NCBI GenBank assembly: GCA_946479335.1
Contig: CAMLFP010000102.1
Location: forward strand, 1-14,852
Reading direction: 5' to 3'
Origin: an uncultured Archangium sp.
GTDB taxonomy: Bacteria; Myxococcota; Myxococcia; Myxococcales; Myxococcaceae
DNA: 14,852 bases
This document shows, one piece after another, positions 1 through 7,319 of the stretch. The notes under the pieces were generated by a model that was not told where the DNA came from, did not search any database, and was given only the letters and a program-made list of their open reading frames with translations. Numbering within the stretch: the first letter of the stretch is position 1; each line of letters begins with the position of its first letter. A program made the position numbers and the translations under genes.

Positions 1-1430
1 GGCGTGGTGCAGGTCAACGCGTCGGCGACGGCGCGGCAGGCCTCGAGCATCGCGTCGGAGCGGTCCGCGTTCCAACACGCGCGGCCTCCGAAGTTCTCCG
101 GGCAGTAGTTGGCCGACGAGCTGCCACCGGTGGAGGTGCTGATGGCGCAGTCACCGTCGCTCGCGGCGCACGCCCCGCACGCCAGCCCGCACAGGCGCGT
201 GGTGAGGTCGGCGCAGCGGCTCGCGTGATCTGCCGGGTAGTAGCCGCGCGGCGTGAGCACCGACATCGCGCTGCAGCCTGAAGCGATGCGCAGCCGGCCC
301 GCGGTGTCGAACACCATCGCCAGCGGGCCCTCGTCACACGACTGAATCGACTGCCGGCCGTGCGCGAAGCCGTTCCACGAGAACAGCTCCACCGAGGAGC
401 GCGAGTGGAAGGCGAGCGCCGGCAGCCCGCCGGGAGCGATGGTCATCGCGCCGAGCTCGTGCGCGCCGTACGACCACACCCCGACCTCCGACCAGCCGGT
501 CGCCGACAACATGCTGTGCGAGACCCCCAGCCCATCGAGCGACCACAGCACGTGGAGCCGGTCTTGCGCGTCGAACGCGGCGGCGATGGGCGTGCGCCCC
601 GGCCCGGTCGCAGGCAACACCGTGACCACGCCACCGCTCGCGTGATGCAGCCCGCCCTCGGGGCCGTTCCCCAGCACGCGGTAGACCACGTGCTCCGCGC
701 CCGCGGCGTCGAACAGCACCACCGGCTGACCGACCAGCCCGGTGCCGGTGGCGTCGATCTGCTCCACCACGGAGCGCTCCCACCCACCGTCGCTCGCGCG
801 CTGCGCGACCCACACCGCCGGTTGAAGGTTCTGGGGTTTGACGTACGCGAAGTGCACCGCGCCAGCGTGGTCGAGCGCCAGCGTCGGGAGCTCGCCGTCG
901 TCGACGCTCTCGTTCATGAAGTGCCCACCATCCGGCAGCCCGCCCGCGACCGACGTGGCGAGCCACACCTCGCGCAGGCTGTCCTCCGGGTAGGCGACGA
1001 AGGTCGTGCCGTCGGCCGCGACCGCGAGCCCCAGCCCGGGCGACGACCACTCGCCGGGCGGCGCGAAGGCCTCGCGCGAGAAGCCACCGTCGGGCAGCTC
1101 CCGCGACAAGACGAATTCGGGGTACGGCGAGCTCTGCTCCTGCCACGCGATGACCAGCCCGTCGGAGGTCGCCACCATCGCCGCGCTGTTCGTCACCGCA
1201 GCCTGCCCCAGCACGGTGCGGTCGAAGAAGCACTCGCCGCACGACACCGCCGCGCCGCCGCCGCCCGCGCCGAGCTCTCCGCACGCCACCGGGAGCTGCG
1301 CGCACGTGCCCACGTCACCGGAGCCCCCGCCGCTGCCACCGCCCGCGCCCGCCGAGCCACCGCCCGTGCCGCCCGTCGTCATCGGTGCGCAGGACATCGC
1401 CAACAGCGTCATCCACAGCAGCGCTCTCAT
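1..1430 (-). CDS. Secreted Cys-rich lipoprotein-like protein, partial (runs off left edge)
   Basis: The reading frame is open from an ATG at 1430 to the window edge (476 codons), so the C-terminus is missing. The N-terminus starts MRALLWMTLLAMSC: a short positively charged hydrophobic leader ending in Cys14. This resembles a lipoprotein signal, although Ala at -3 is not the usual Leu. A Gly/Ser-rich linker (about residues 18-35) follows, then a Cys-containing segment (VACGELG...SCGEC). The long middle section carries repeated Asp-Gly-Gly and Trp/Val strand-like stretches resembling a beta-propeller-type repeat protein. The last 125 or so residues contain about eleven cysteines, suggesting an extracellular disulfide-bonded domain. 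A GAGGGG ribosome-binding site lies about 8 bases upstream of the ATG. I do not recognise a family. An outer-membrane or secreted surface protein is the likely role, by inference. The gene diverges from the rRNA methyltransferase across 111 bp. Confidence 0.8.
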   Translation of the reverse strand, partial: MRALLWMTLLAMSCAPMTTGGTGGGSAGAGGGSGGGSGDVGTCAQLPVACGELGAGGGGAAVSCGECFFDRTVLGQAAVTNSAAMVATSDGLVIAWQEQSSPYPEFVLSRELPDGGFSREAFAPPGEWSSPGLGLAVAADGTTFVAYPEDSLREVWLATSVAGGLPDGGHFMNESVDDGELPTLALDHAGAVHFAYVKPQNLQPAVWVAQRASDGGWERSVVEQIDATGTGLVGQPVVLFDAAGAEHVVYRVLGNGPEGGLHHASGGVVTVLPATGPGRTPIAAAFDAQDRLHVLWSLDGLGVSHSMLSATGWSEVGVWSYGAHELGAMTIAPGGLPALAFHSRSSVELFSWNGFAHGRQSIQSCDEGPLAMVFDTAGRLRIASGCSAMSVLTPRGYYPADHASRCADLTTRLCGLACGACAASDGDCAISTSTGGSSSANYCPENFGGRACWNADRSDAMLEACRAVADALTCTT

Positions 1431-1475
1431 CGCAGGTCCCCTCTCGTGGTGGGCGGCGAGCGTACCTCGGCATGC

Positions 1476-1496
1476 GCGCCGGACGCGTGTCGGCGC
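1476..1496. promoter_or_regulatory. Dyad in the divergent region between lipoprotein and rlmL-like gene
   Basis: GCGCCG (1476-1481) is the exact inverted match of CGGCGC (1491-1496), separated by 9 bases. It lies in the 111-bp gap from which two genes diverge, so it could be an operator. In GC-rich DNA such short dyads also arise by chance, and I found no convincing -35/-10 pair beside it. Confidence 0.2.
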
Positions 1497-1541
1497 ACCG
1501 GTCTGTGCGCGTCTCCTCGAAAGACGTGGTAGCGGCGCGGC

Positions 1542-2687
1542 ATGGCCGTCCGTCTCCCGCTCTTCGCCACCTGCACCCGCGGCACCGAACCCTTCCTCGC
1601 CACGGAGCTGGAGGCGCTGGGCTGCAAGCGCATCCGCCAGGACCGCGGCGGCGTGCGCTTCATGGCGGCGCTCGATGAAATCCTCCGCGTGTGTCTGCAC
1701 TCGCGCATCGCGATGCGCGTGCTGTACCCGCTGGGTGAGTACGACGCGCCGGGCGCCGACGGCCTCTATGAAGCCGCGCGCAAGGTCGACTGGAGCGAGT
1801 GGATTACGCCCAACACGACGTTCGCCGTGGAGGCGACGCTGAAGGACTCCGAGCACACGCACACCGGCTTCGTGGCGCTGAAAATCAAGGACGGCATCGT
1901 CGATGCGATTCGCGAGAAGCACGGCCGCCGCCCCGACGTCGACACGCACAACCCGCAGGTCAGCGTGGTGGCGCACCTCGCGAAGCAGAAGCTGTCGCTG
2001 TCGCTCGACCTGTGCGGCGAGCCGCTCTTCAAGCGCGGGTACCGCATCAAGACCACCGTCGCGCCGCTGAAAGAGACGCTGGCCGCCGCGCTGCTGATGG
2101 CCGCGGGCTACACCGGCGAGGAGCCGCTGGCCGACCCGATGTGCGGCTCCGGCACGCTGGTCATCGAGGGCGCGTGGATGGCGATGAAGCGCGCGCCGGG
2201 GTTGAAGCGGCGTTTCGCGCTCGAAGACTGGCCGCAGTTCAGCAAGCAGGCCGCGCCGTTGCTCGAAGAGCTGCGCCGTGAAGCGGTCGCGCAGCAGCGC
2301 ACGCTGCCGTTCCAGTTGGTGGCGCGCGACTACAACGAAGACGCGCTGACCGCGGTGCGGCGCAACGTGGTGGCGGCGGGCCTCTCGACGGCGGTGAAGA
2401 TTGAAGAGGCTGACGTGCTGCGCTCCGCGCCTCCCGAGGGCGCGCCGGGGCTGCTCATCAGCAACCCGCCGTACGGCGAGCGCATCGGTGAAGGCGGCCA
2501 GAAGGGCATGAAGTCGTTCTTCCACACGCTGGGCAACGCGTTGGACCAGTGGCACGGCTGGCGGCTGGCGCTGCTGGCGGGCAACTCCGCGTTCGAGAGC
2601 GCGTTCGGGCGCCGGCCGAGCAAGCGCTTCGACGTGTGGAACGGGCCCATCGCGTGTCAGCTGTTGCAGTACCCGCCCCGGGCTTGA
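1542..2687 (+). CDS. rlmL: THUMP-domain class I SAM-dependent RNA methyltransferase (RlmL-type, 23S rRNA guanine-N2)
   Basis: This 381-aa protein has the layout of the RlmL/YcbY N-terminal half: a ferredoxin-like start, a THUMP RNA-binding domain (about residues 45-157) and a Rossmann methyltransferase domain. Visible motifs are FKRGYR (163-168), the SAM-binding DPMCGSGTL (198-206) and the catalytic NPPYGERIG (308-316), which is the N-P-P-Y signature of amino-group methylation on nucleic acid. Family knowledge: E. coli RlmL methylates N2 of G2445 in 23S rRNA and is fused to RlmK. Here the RlmK half is absent, as in many bacteria with the stand-alone form. The exact target base is therefore inferred. 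The ATG at 1542 gives the normal family N-terminus (PLFATCTRGTE). No strong ribosome-binding site precedes it. It appears to be a single-gene unit. Confidence 0.9.
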   Translation: MAVRLPLFATCTRGTEPFLATELEALGCKRIRQDRGGVRFMAALDEILRVCLHSRIAMRVLYPLGEYDAPGADGLYEAARKVDWSEWITPNTTFAVEATLKDSEHTHTGFVALKIKDGIVDAIREKHGRRPDVDTHNPQVSVVAHLAKQKLSLSLDLCGEPLFKRGYRIKTTVAPLKETLAAALLMAAGYTGEEPLADPMCGSGTLVIEGAWMAMKRAPGLKRRFALEDWPQFSKQAAPLLEELRREAVAQQRTLPFQLVARDYNEDALTAVRRNVVAAGLSTAVKIEEADVLRSAPPEGAPGLLISNPPYGERIGEGGQKGMKSFFHTLGNALDQWHGWRLALLAGNSAFESAFGRRPSKRFDVWNGPIACQLLQYPPRA

Positions 2688-2705
2688 AGGGTGACCGGCG
2701 GTCCC

Positions 2706-2734
2706 CCAGCGCGCGCGGAGACGTCTCGCGCTGG
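2706..2734 (+). terminator. Possible hairpin terminator after the rRNA methyltransferase
   Basis: CCAGCGC (2706-2712) pairs perfectly with GCGCTGG (2728-2734). Inside it, GAG/CTC can close on an ACGT loop, with a 5-base bulge (2713-2717). It starts 19 bases after the stop codon, which fits a terminator position. There is no T-run after it, so it is not a classical intrinsic terminator. Confidence 0.35.
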
Positions 2735-2854
2735 CCCCGCTGCACGTCACCAGTGGCGCATCTGACTCGAACGTCGCAGCACTGAGGGCCGCAGCCGATG
2801 CCCTCCTCTGCGCGAGTAGCCATTGGTTACGTCACCCTTGGCTACCTGCGCGAG

Positions 2855-2876
2855 AGACCCTTCACCTGAGGGGTCT
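2855..2876 (-). terminator. Possible hairpin downstream of the Cys-rich membrane protein
   Basis: AGACCC (2855-2860) is the inverted match of GGGTCT (2871-2876), with a 10-base loop. On the minus strand it lies about 80 bases past the stop codon at 2955. The stem is short and no T-run follows, so the terminator call is weak. Confidence 0.25.
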
Positions 2877-2954
2877 GCTTCATGAAGTGCCCCACGGGCC
2901 GAGGTGCACGCGCGCGTCGAGCACGCTGAGCGACCCGCGGCCCACCGGACTCCC

Positions 2955-3419
2955 TCACCGCTGCTGCACGTCGAGGTTCAACACCTTCTGGCTGTTCGCG
3001 GTGTCGCACGACTTCACGTCGCCGAAGGTGTCGTAGCTCATCATCGCCTGCTGGGCCGCGACGCCCGCGGGCATGTCGGCGCACGCGTGGCCGGTGAGCG
3101 CCACGCCGTTGTCGCACTTGATCTCCAGGTCCCAGCACGCGTGCATCGCGGCGGTGCCCGCGGTGCGCTTCAGGTCACACGGCACGCCGTCTTTCCCGGG
3201 GAGGTTGCAGTCGACGCGCAGCGACGGCGTGTCGACGATCTTCACCGCGTCATCGAAGCCACCATCGAGCGCCGCCGCCACCACCGCCGCGCCGCCGAAC
3301 ACCATCGAGCCGATGCAGCACAGCGTGACGCAGCCGCACCCGCCGGCCAGCCACAACCCGTACTTCGCGAAGAAACCCTTCTCCTGTGGAGGAACGCCGG
3401 TCTGCCCCTGAGGTGTCAT
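2955..3419 (-). CDS. Single-pass membrane protein with Cys-rich extracytoplasmic domain
   Basis: I choose the ATG at 3419 (MTPQGQTG), giving 154 aa. A further upstream start at 3467 would add 16 Arg/His-rich residues and reach the divergent kinase start, so it is less likely. The chain has a short hydrophilic N-terminus with PPQEKGFFAKYG, then one long Cys/Gly-rich hydrophobic helix (about residues 20-46). After that comes a soluble domain with six cysteines (VDC, PCD, ACW, KCD, HAC, KSC), which could form three disulfides outside the cytoplasm. I do not recognise the family. It diverges from the Ser/Thr kinase with only 50 bp between the two starts, so the two may share a control region and possibly a pathway; the pathway link is inference only. 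Confidence 0.75.
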   Translation of the reverse strand: MTPQGQTGVPPQEKGFFAKYGLWLAGGCGCVTLCCIGSMVFGGAAVVAAALDGGFDDAVKIVDTPSLRVDCNLPGKDGVPCDLKRTAGTAAMHACWDLEIKCDNGVALTGHACADMPAGVAAQQAMMSYDTFGDVKSCDTANSQKVLNLDVQQR

Positions 3420-3469
3420 GCGGTGAGTTCTAGGGCGAGTTCCCCGGTGCGAGTAGCATTTGCTCACCC

Positions 3470-4891
3470 ATGACCGAGGTCACCGCCTCAGGTGAACACG
3501 AAGAGAGCAAGACCTCCGAGGTCGCACCGGAGCAGTTGGACCCGCTGGTCGGGCAGACCCTCGACAACCGCTTCCGCATCGTGGAGCTCATCGGCGTAGG
3601 CGCGATGGGCAAGGTGTACCGGGCGGTGCAGGTGCCGCTCAACCGCGCGGTGGCGCTCAAGGTGCTCGACTCGACCTACGGCGCGGGCCGCGAGGAGAGC
3701 TTCAAGCAGCGCTTCCTCGTCGAGGCGGCGCTCACCGCGAAGCTGAACCACCCCAACACCGTGCGCGTCGTCGACTACGGCAGCACCGCCGACGGGCTCT
3801 TCTTCCTCGCGATGGAGTACCTCGACGGCGAGACGCTCGAGACGCTGCTCAAGAAGGGGCCGCTCCCCTGGCACCGCGCGCTGGCCATCGCGCTGCAGAT
3901 GGCGCGCGCGCTGCGCGAGGCGCACGAGCTGGGCGTGGTGCACCGCGACCTGAAGCCCGCGAACGTCATCGTGCTGCACGCCGACGACGACACCGACTTC
4001 GTCAAGGTGTTGGACTTTGGCCTCGTGAAGTCGTTCGTCGAGGGCCACGAGCTCGAGGGCCGCGCCATCACGCAGCAGGGCATGTTGATGGGCAGCCCGC
4101 CGTACATGGCGCCGGAGCAGGGCGAGAAGAACCGCGCCGACCCCCGCAGCGACATCTATTCGCTGGGCACCATGGTCTACGAGATGCTGTGCGGCCGCCC
4201 GCCGTTCACCGGCACCGGCGCGCTCGACATCATCTTGAAGCACGTGAACGACCCCGTGCCCGAGGTGAAGAGCCCGGCGCAGTTCGAGCCCGTGCCCGAC
4301 AGCTTCAAGGCCGTGGTGACGAAGTGTCTCGCGAAGTCGCCGATGGACCGCTTCCAGTCGATGGATGAGCTCATCCTCGCGCTGCAAGACGTGTCGACGC
4401 CGGCGCGCGCTCCGGCGCAAGACCTGCCGGTGACGGAGGCGATGGTGCCGACCATCGCGCCGCCCCCGCCGGTCGAAGACACGCACGTCACCACCGAGAC
4501 GCCGGTGGAGCGCCGGTGGCCCCTGGTGCTGGGCTTCCTCGTCGCGAGCGCGGCGGGCGTGCTGGTGACGTGGACCTTCGTGAAGCCGCCTCCACCGCCG
4601 GAGCGCGCGAAGTTTGAAATCGTCTCCGTGCCGGCCGGCGCGAACGTGGTGGTCAATGGTCAGGTGCTGGGCGTCACGCCGCTGGTGCTCGAACAGGCCA
4701 CCGGCGCCGCGCTCCCGCTGAAGCTCGAGCTGCCCGGCTACGCGCCGCTGCAGGTGGAGCTCTCCGGCAACGGCTCGCAGTCGGGGTTCACCGCGACGTT
4801 GAGCGCCCTGCCCCCGCCACCACCGCCGCCGGAGCCCGCGGCTCCCGAGAAGCCCGCGCCGCCCACCGTCGAGCCCGCGCCGAAGAAGTAG
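3470..4891 (+). CDS. Membrane-anchored eukaryotic-type Ser/Thr protein kinase with PEGA domain
   Basis: This 473-aa protein is a Hanks-type kinase with all key residues: Gly loop GVGAMG (42-47), ATP lysine in VALK (Lys64), helix-C Glu85, HRDLKPAN (158-165, catalytic Asp160), DFG (182-184) and APE (214-216). A Pro/Thr-rich juxtamembrane linker follows (about 310-348). One transmembrane helix spans about 350-371. Next is a PEGA domain (about 381-445; SVPAGANVVVNGQVLG, then LELPGY) and a Pro-rich tail. The kinase domain lies in the cytoplasm and the PEGA sensor or wall-binding domain lies outside. Such kinases are abundant in myxobacteria and control development, stress and secondary metabolism; the substrate of this one is unknown. 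The ATG at 3470 lacks an obvious ribosome-binding site. It diverges from the Cys-rich membrane protein and converges with the acyltransferase gene. Confidence 0.93.
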   Translation: MTEVTASGEHEESKTSEVAPEQLDPLVGQTLDNRFRIVELIGVGAMGKVYRAVQVPLNRAVALKVLDSTYGAGREESFKQRFLVEAALTAKLNHPNTVRVVDYGSTADGLFFLAMEYLDGETLETLLKKGPLPWHRALAIALQMARALREAHELGVVHRDLKPANVIVLHADDDTDFVKVLDFGLVKSFVEGHELEGRAITQQGMLMGSPPYMAPEQGEKNRADPRSDIYSLGTMVYEMLCGRPPFTGTGALDIILKHVNDPVPEVKSPAQFEPVPDSFKAVVTKCLAKSPMDRFQSMDELILALQDVSTPARAPAQDLPVTEAMVPTIAPPPPVEDTHVTTETPVERRWPLVLGFLVASAAGVLVTWTFVKPPPPPERAKFEIVSVPAGANVVVNGQVLGVTPLVLEQATGAALPLKLELPGYAPLQVELSGNGSQSGFTATLSALPPPPPPPEPAAPEKPAPPTVEPAPKK

Positions 4892-4897
4892 CCAGAA

Positions 4898-4911
4898 GGA
4901 GTCGCCACTCC
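4898..4911 (+). terminator. Short hairpin just after the kinase stop codon
   Basis: GGAGT (4898-4902) pairs with ACTCC (4907-4911) around the 4-base loop CGCC, starting 7 bases after the stop. A 5-bp stem without a T-run is a weak terminator candidate. Confidence 0.2.
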
Positions 4912-4950
4912 GATCGATGCGCGACTTCAGGTGAATTGAAGCTCGCCCCG

Positions 4951-4971
4951 GAAAGCAACCACGGTGCTTTC
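4951..4971. terminator. Possible bidirectional terminator between convergent genes
   Basis: GAAAGCA (4951-4957) and TGCTTTC (4965-4971) form a perfect 7-bp stem with a 7-base loop. It sits between the converging kinase and acyltransferase genes and touches the acyltransferase stop codon. The position suits a shared terminator, but no T-run follows on either strand. Confidence 0.35.
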
Positions 4972-6124
4972 ATGCGGGAGGCGTCGACGCAAACCAGCGA
5001 GTGGCTTTGAGATTGAGAAAACGAACCCACGCCTCGTCCAGCTGCGTCAGCACGTAGGACAACGCCACGGAGACGCCCAAAACCAGCAAGAAAAGCAGCG
5101 CAAGAGAGGGCCACTGGCCCAGGCGAAGTCCGTCAAGGCCGACGTAGATGGCACTTCCCAGAGACCAGATCACCAGCCCGTGAATGACATAGAGGGCAAA
5201 ACTGATGCGCCCCAGGAAGCGTAAGACAGGAATACTCAACACCCTGCTGACTCCGGGGCTTCGCGTGGCGACATACAAGAGTAGCCAGGCCCCCAGTGAA
5301 TAGAGAACAAGATGGATGTGCGGCACTTTTTCCACCGCCGCAAATACACTGTAGTAGCCAACAGGGGACTTGAAGCCAAACAATCCGATGCTGAGTGCGA
5401 GGAGACCCGCCGCCCAACCCCAATGCATCGGCCGCGGGGCCGCGAGATGACGCCCGACATACCAAAAGCTGAAAACAAGGCCAAAGACGAAAGGCAGCAA
5501 GCGCAAATCAAAGTAGAAGGTGCAGCAAGCGAGCAGGAGCACGCCCAGAACCCGAGCCGCGGGCGCCGCGGTGCGAAGTGCAAAAATCCCCAGGAAAACG
5601 GCCATGCTTCCGTAAAACTCCAACTTCATGGTCCATAAGTTGGAATTGAACCCGTTTGCGTTCGAAAAAAAGGTCGTCAGGCCCTGCCAAATAGCGTCGA
5701 TGAGGCTGGAGTTGGCTTCATGATTCAAGGGGGCCGAATAGATCAGCCAGGAACTCGTGGAGATCTTCGCCGCTTGTACATTGTAGAAACCATCGCCCCG
5801 CAACAAGACCCAGCTGACGAGGCAACTCAAGAGCGGCAGCAGAACGAGTCGAGGCCAGCGCTTCATGATGGCAAATCGGAGCGTCTCCTGGTTGCCTGTA
5901 CTCAGGTACTGAAACGTCAAAACAAAACCAGACAAGCAAAAGAAGAAGTAGACCCAGGCTTCTCCATGTATCAATCCGAAAAACGGAGTGCCTAATAGCG
6001 ACTCGCCGGGACGATACTGTTCCATCCCGTGGAGTCGAGGATAGAACCCCAGCAAAAAGTGATGCACCACAACGCCTACCGCGGCGATCCCTCTCAGGGA
6101 TTCCAGTGGAACAATTTTACTCAT
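4970..6124 (-). CDS. Acyltransferase 3 family integral membrane protein (OafA/NodX-like)
   Basis: This 384-aa protein begins SKIVPLESLRGIAAVGVVVHHF, whose LRG and His21/His22 match the conserved start of the acyltransferase 3 family. It continues with a FFCLSGFVLTF segment (60-70), the KRWPRL element (88-93) and LWTMKLEFYG (163-172), matching the family's L-W-S-L-x-x-E-x-x-F-Y motif. About ten hydrophobic helices follow. Family members O-acylate surface sugars, peptidoglycan or secreted molecules at the inner membrane; the substrate here cannot be read from sequence. GC is visibly lower (about 50-57% in sampled lines, against about 70% around it) and AT-rich codons are used freely, which suggests recent transfer. 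The ATG has no upstream in-frame alternative: a stop lies five codons before it. No clear ribosome-binding site is seen. Confidence 0.9.
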   Translation of the reverse strand: MSKIVPLESLRGIAAVGVVVHHFLLGFYPRLHGMEQYRPGESLLGTPFFGLIHGEAWVYFFFCLSGFVLTFQYLSTGNQETLRFAIMKRWPRLVLLPLLSCLVSWVLLRGDGFYNVQAAKISTSSWLIYSAPLNHEANSSLIDAIWQGLTTFFSNANGFNSNLWTMKLEFYGSMAVFLGIFALRTAAPAARVLGVLLLACCTFYFDLRLLPFVFGLVFSFWYVGRHLAAPRPMHWGWAAGLLALSIGLFGFKSPVGYYSVFAAVEKVPHIHLVLYSLGAWLLLYVATRSPGVSRVLSIPVLRFLGRISFALYVIHGLVIWSLGSAIYVGLDGLRLGQWPSLALLFLLVLGVSVALSYVLTQLDEAWVRFLNLKATRWFASTPPA

Positions 6125-6252
6125 TATATGTTTGTCTCATCGAAGCGATGTCCATGCCACAACCGACTGAGTCCTCTTGATGCTACGGGACCCTGCACGC
6201 CTCCAAACCAAATTGGCTGGTCTCCTACACCTGCAACGACACAGTCCCCGAC
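6125..6252. other. Lower-GC gap upstream of the acyltransferase
   Basis: This 128-bp gap shares the lower GC of the acyltransferase gene and probably carries its control region. It contains no convincing gene, and I could not pair a -35 with the TATAAT that overlaps the start codon. Confidence 0.4.
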
Positions 6253-6831
6253 TCACACGCGGTTCTCGGTGCGCTTGATGAGCCGCTCGAGGTTCGCGCG
6301 GTGCGTCCACAGCATCGCCAGCAACAGGCCCACCGCGAGCAGCGAATACGCCAGCGGGCTGTGCAGGTAGAACGACGCGCCCACCGCGAGGAGCGCGCCC
6401 AGCAGCGAGCCCACCGAGCTCACGCGCGTCACCGCCAACACCGTCACCCAGACGACGAAGCCCACGAGCGCGGGAATCGGCAACAACACGAGCAGCACGC
6501 CCAGCGCCGTCGCCACGCCCTTCCCGCCCTTGAACTTGAGCCACACCGGGAAGACGTGCCCGAGGAACGCCGCCGACGCGGTCGCCACGTGCAGCAGCGG
6601 CAGCTCCGGGAAGAAGTGCAGCGCCAGCCACGTCGGTAGCGCGCCCTTCGCCGCGTCGAGCAGCAGCACCACCGCGCCGAGCTTCTTCCCCGCGACGCGC
6701 GCGACGTTGGTGGCGCCGATGTTGCCGCTCCCCGAGGCGCGCACGTCTTTCTTCGCGAACGCCGACGTCACGATGACCCCGAAGGGAATCGAGCCGCTCA
6801 CGTAGCCGAAGAGAACGAAGAGCCAGTGCAT
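6253..6831 (-). CDS. plsY: Glycerol-3-phosphate acyltransferase PlsY (acyl-phosphate dependent)
   Basis: This 192-aa inner-membrane enzyme moves an acyl group from acyl-phosphate to the 1-position of glycerol-3-phosphate, the first committed step of phospholipid synthesis in bacteria using the PlsX/PlsY route. All three family motifs are present: SGSIPFG and GSGNIGATNVAR (12-18, 34-45), the GHVFPVWLKFKGGKGVAT loop (91-108) and the C-terminal HRANLERL (177-184). There are about five membrane helices and the length is typical. It starts one base after the stop of the DUF2752 gene, so the two are very likely co-transcribed and translationally coupled. No plsX is in the window. Confidence 0.95.
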   Translation of the reverse strand: MHWLFVLFGYVSGSIPFGVIVTSAFAKKDVRASGSGNIGATNVARVAGKKLGAVVLLLDAAKGALPTWLALHFFPELPLLHVATASAAFLGHVFPVWLKFKGGKGVATALGVLLVLLPIPALVGFVVWVTVLAVTRVSSVGSLLGALLAVGASFYLHSPLAYSLLAVGLLLAMLWTHRANLERLIKRTENRV

Positions 6832-6832
6832 G

Positions 6833-7261
6833 TCAGCGCCAGTGCAGCTGCGTGTGCGCGAAGATGACCCACGCGTAGTTCACCGCGAACAACCCGACCG
6901 CGCCCCAGCGCACGCGGCGCCACTCGCGGTCGGTCAGCTCCAGCTCCGGCACCGGCAGCTTGAAGAGCAGGTGCCCGACGCTCACCACGATGCACATCGC
7001 GAAGAGCGCGGCCGCCACGGTGCCCAGGGGGTTCGCCTTCAACGCACCGATGAAATGAAAGTGCGCGAAGCGGTCGGCCACGCGCGTCAACCCGCAGCCG
7101 GGGCACGGCACGCCCGTCATCTTGCGGATGCCGCAACCCCAGAAGGGAATGAGCGTGGCGATGGGAATCCACCGGGCGATGGAGAAGCCCACCACGCCGA
7201 TGAGCGCCATCGCGTCGACCGGTCCGAAGCTCCGGTTTCTCTCGGGAATCACCAGCTGCAC
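6833..7261 (-). CDS. DUF2752 family membrane protein
   Basis: The family signature CPGCGLTR is clear, preceded by WGCGIRKMTG, with a hydrophobic helix on the N-terminal side and two on the C-terminal side. DUF2752 proteins are small bacterial membrane proteins of unknown biochemical function. I choose a GTG start at 7261 (142 aa) because AGGGTGG lies six bases upstream and the first membrane helix is kept. The frame is open back to 7564, but that extension overlaps the opposite-strand DUF4920 gene and is low complexity. An internal ATG at 7210 (125 aa) is the main alternative. The stop lies one base before plsY, indicating an operon; any tie to lipid metabolism is inference from that arrangement. 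Confidence 0.75.
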   Translation of the reverse strand: MQLVIPERNRSFGPVDAMALIGVVGFSIARWIPIATLIPFWGCGIRKMTGVPCPGCGLTRVADRFAHFHFIGALKANPLGTVAAALFAMCIVVSVGHLLFKLPVPELELTDREWRRVRWGAVGLFAVNYAWVIFAHTQLHWR

Positions 7262-7282
7262 GCGAAACCACCCTATGCACGT

Positions 7283-7311
7283 TTGAAGCAAAAATGCGTT
7301 TCGACTATCCA
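7283..7311 (+). promoter_or_regulatory. Possible promoter for the DUF4920-like gene
   Basis: TTGAAG (7283-7288) and TATCCA (7306-7311) are separated by exactly 17 bases in a small AT-richer patch within the divergent region. Matches to the sigma-70 consensus are 4/6 and 3/6. Transcription would begin nearly at the ATG at 7320, giving an almost leaderless message. Confidence 0.25.
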
Positions 7312-7319
7312 CCCACCGC

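Larger units (their letters stand above)
2688..2954. other. Intergenic region of 267 bp, no gene supported
   Basis: Between two converging genes I find no convincing reading frame on either strand. Besides the hairpin near its left end, it holds an imperfect direct repeat, TTGGTTAC (2823-2830) and TTGGCTAC (2838-2845), with a 15-base period. It also has the AGACCC/GGGTCT dyad at 2855-2876. Confidence 0.5.

Noticed and set aside
334..1305. Long frames on both strands (360-1532 plus, 334-1305 minus) in the left region
   Set aside because: Arg-rich shadows; the frame open from 1430 to the edge has a signal peptide, Gly-rich linker and ordered cysteines.
3488..4486. A 332-aa minus-strand frame opposite the kinase
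   Set aside because: Shadow of the kinase gene; low-complexity His/Arg/Leu product with no recognisable domain.
6123..6128. TATAAT overlapping the acyltransferase start codon on the minus strand
   Set aside because: A promoter there would begin transcription inside the gene, and no -35 is found 17 bases away; the N-terminal motif shows the start codon is right, so the match is probably chance.
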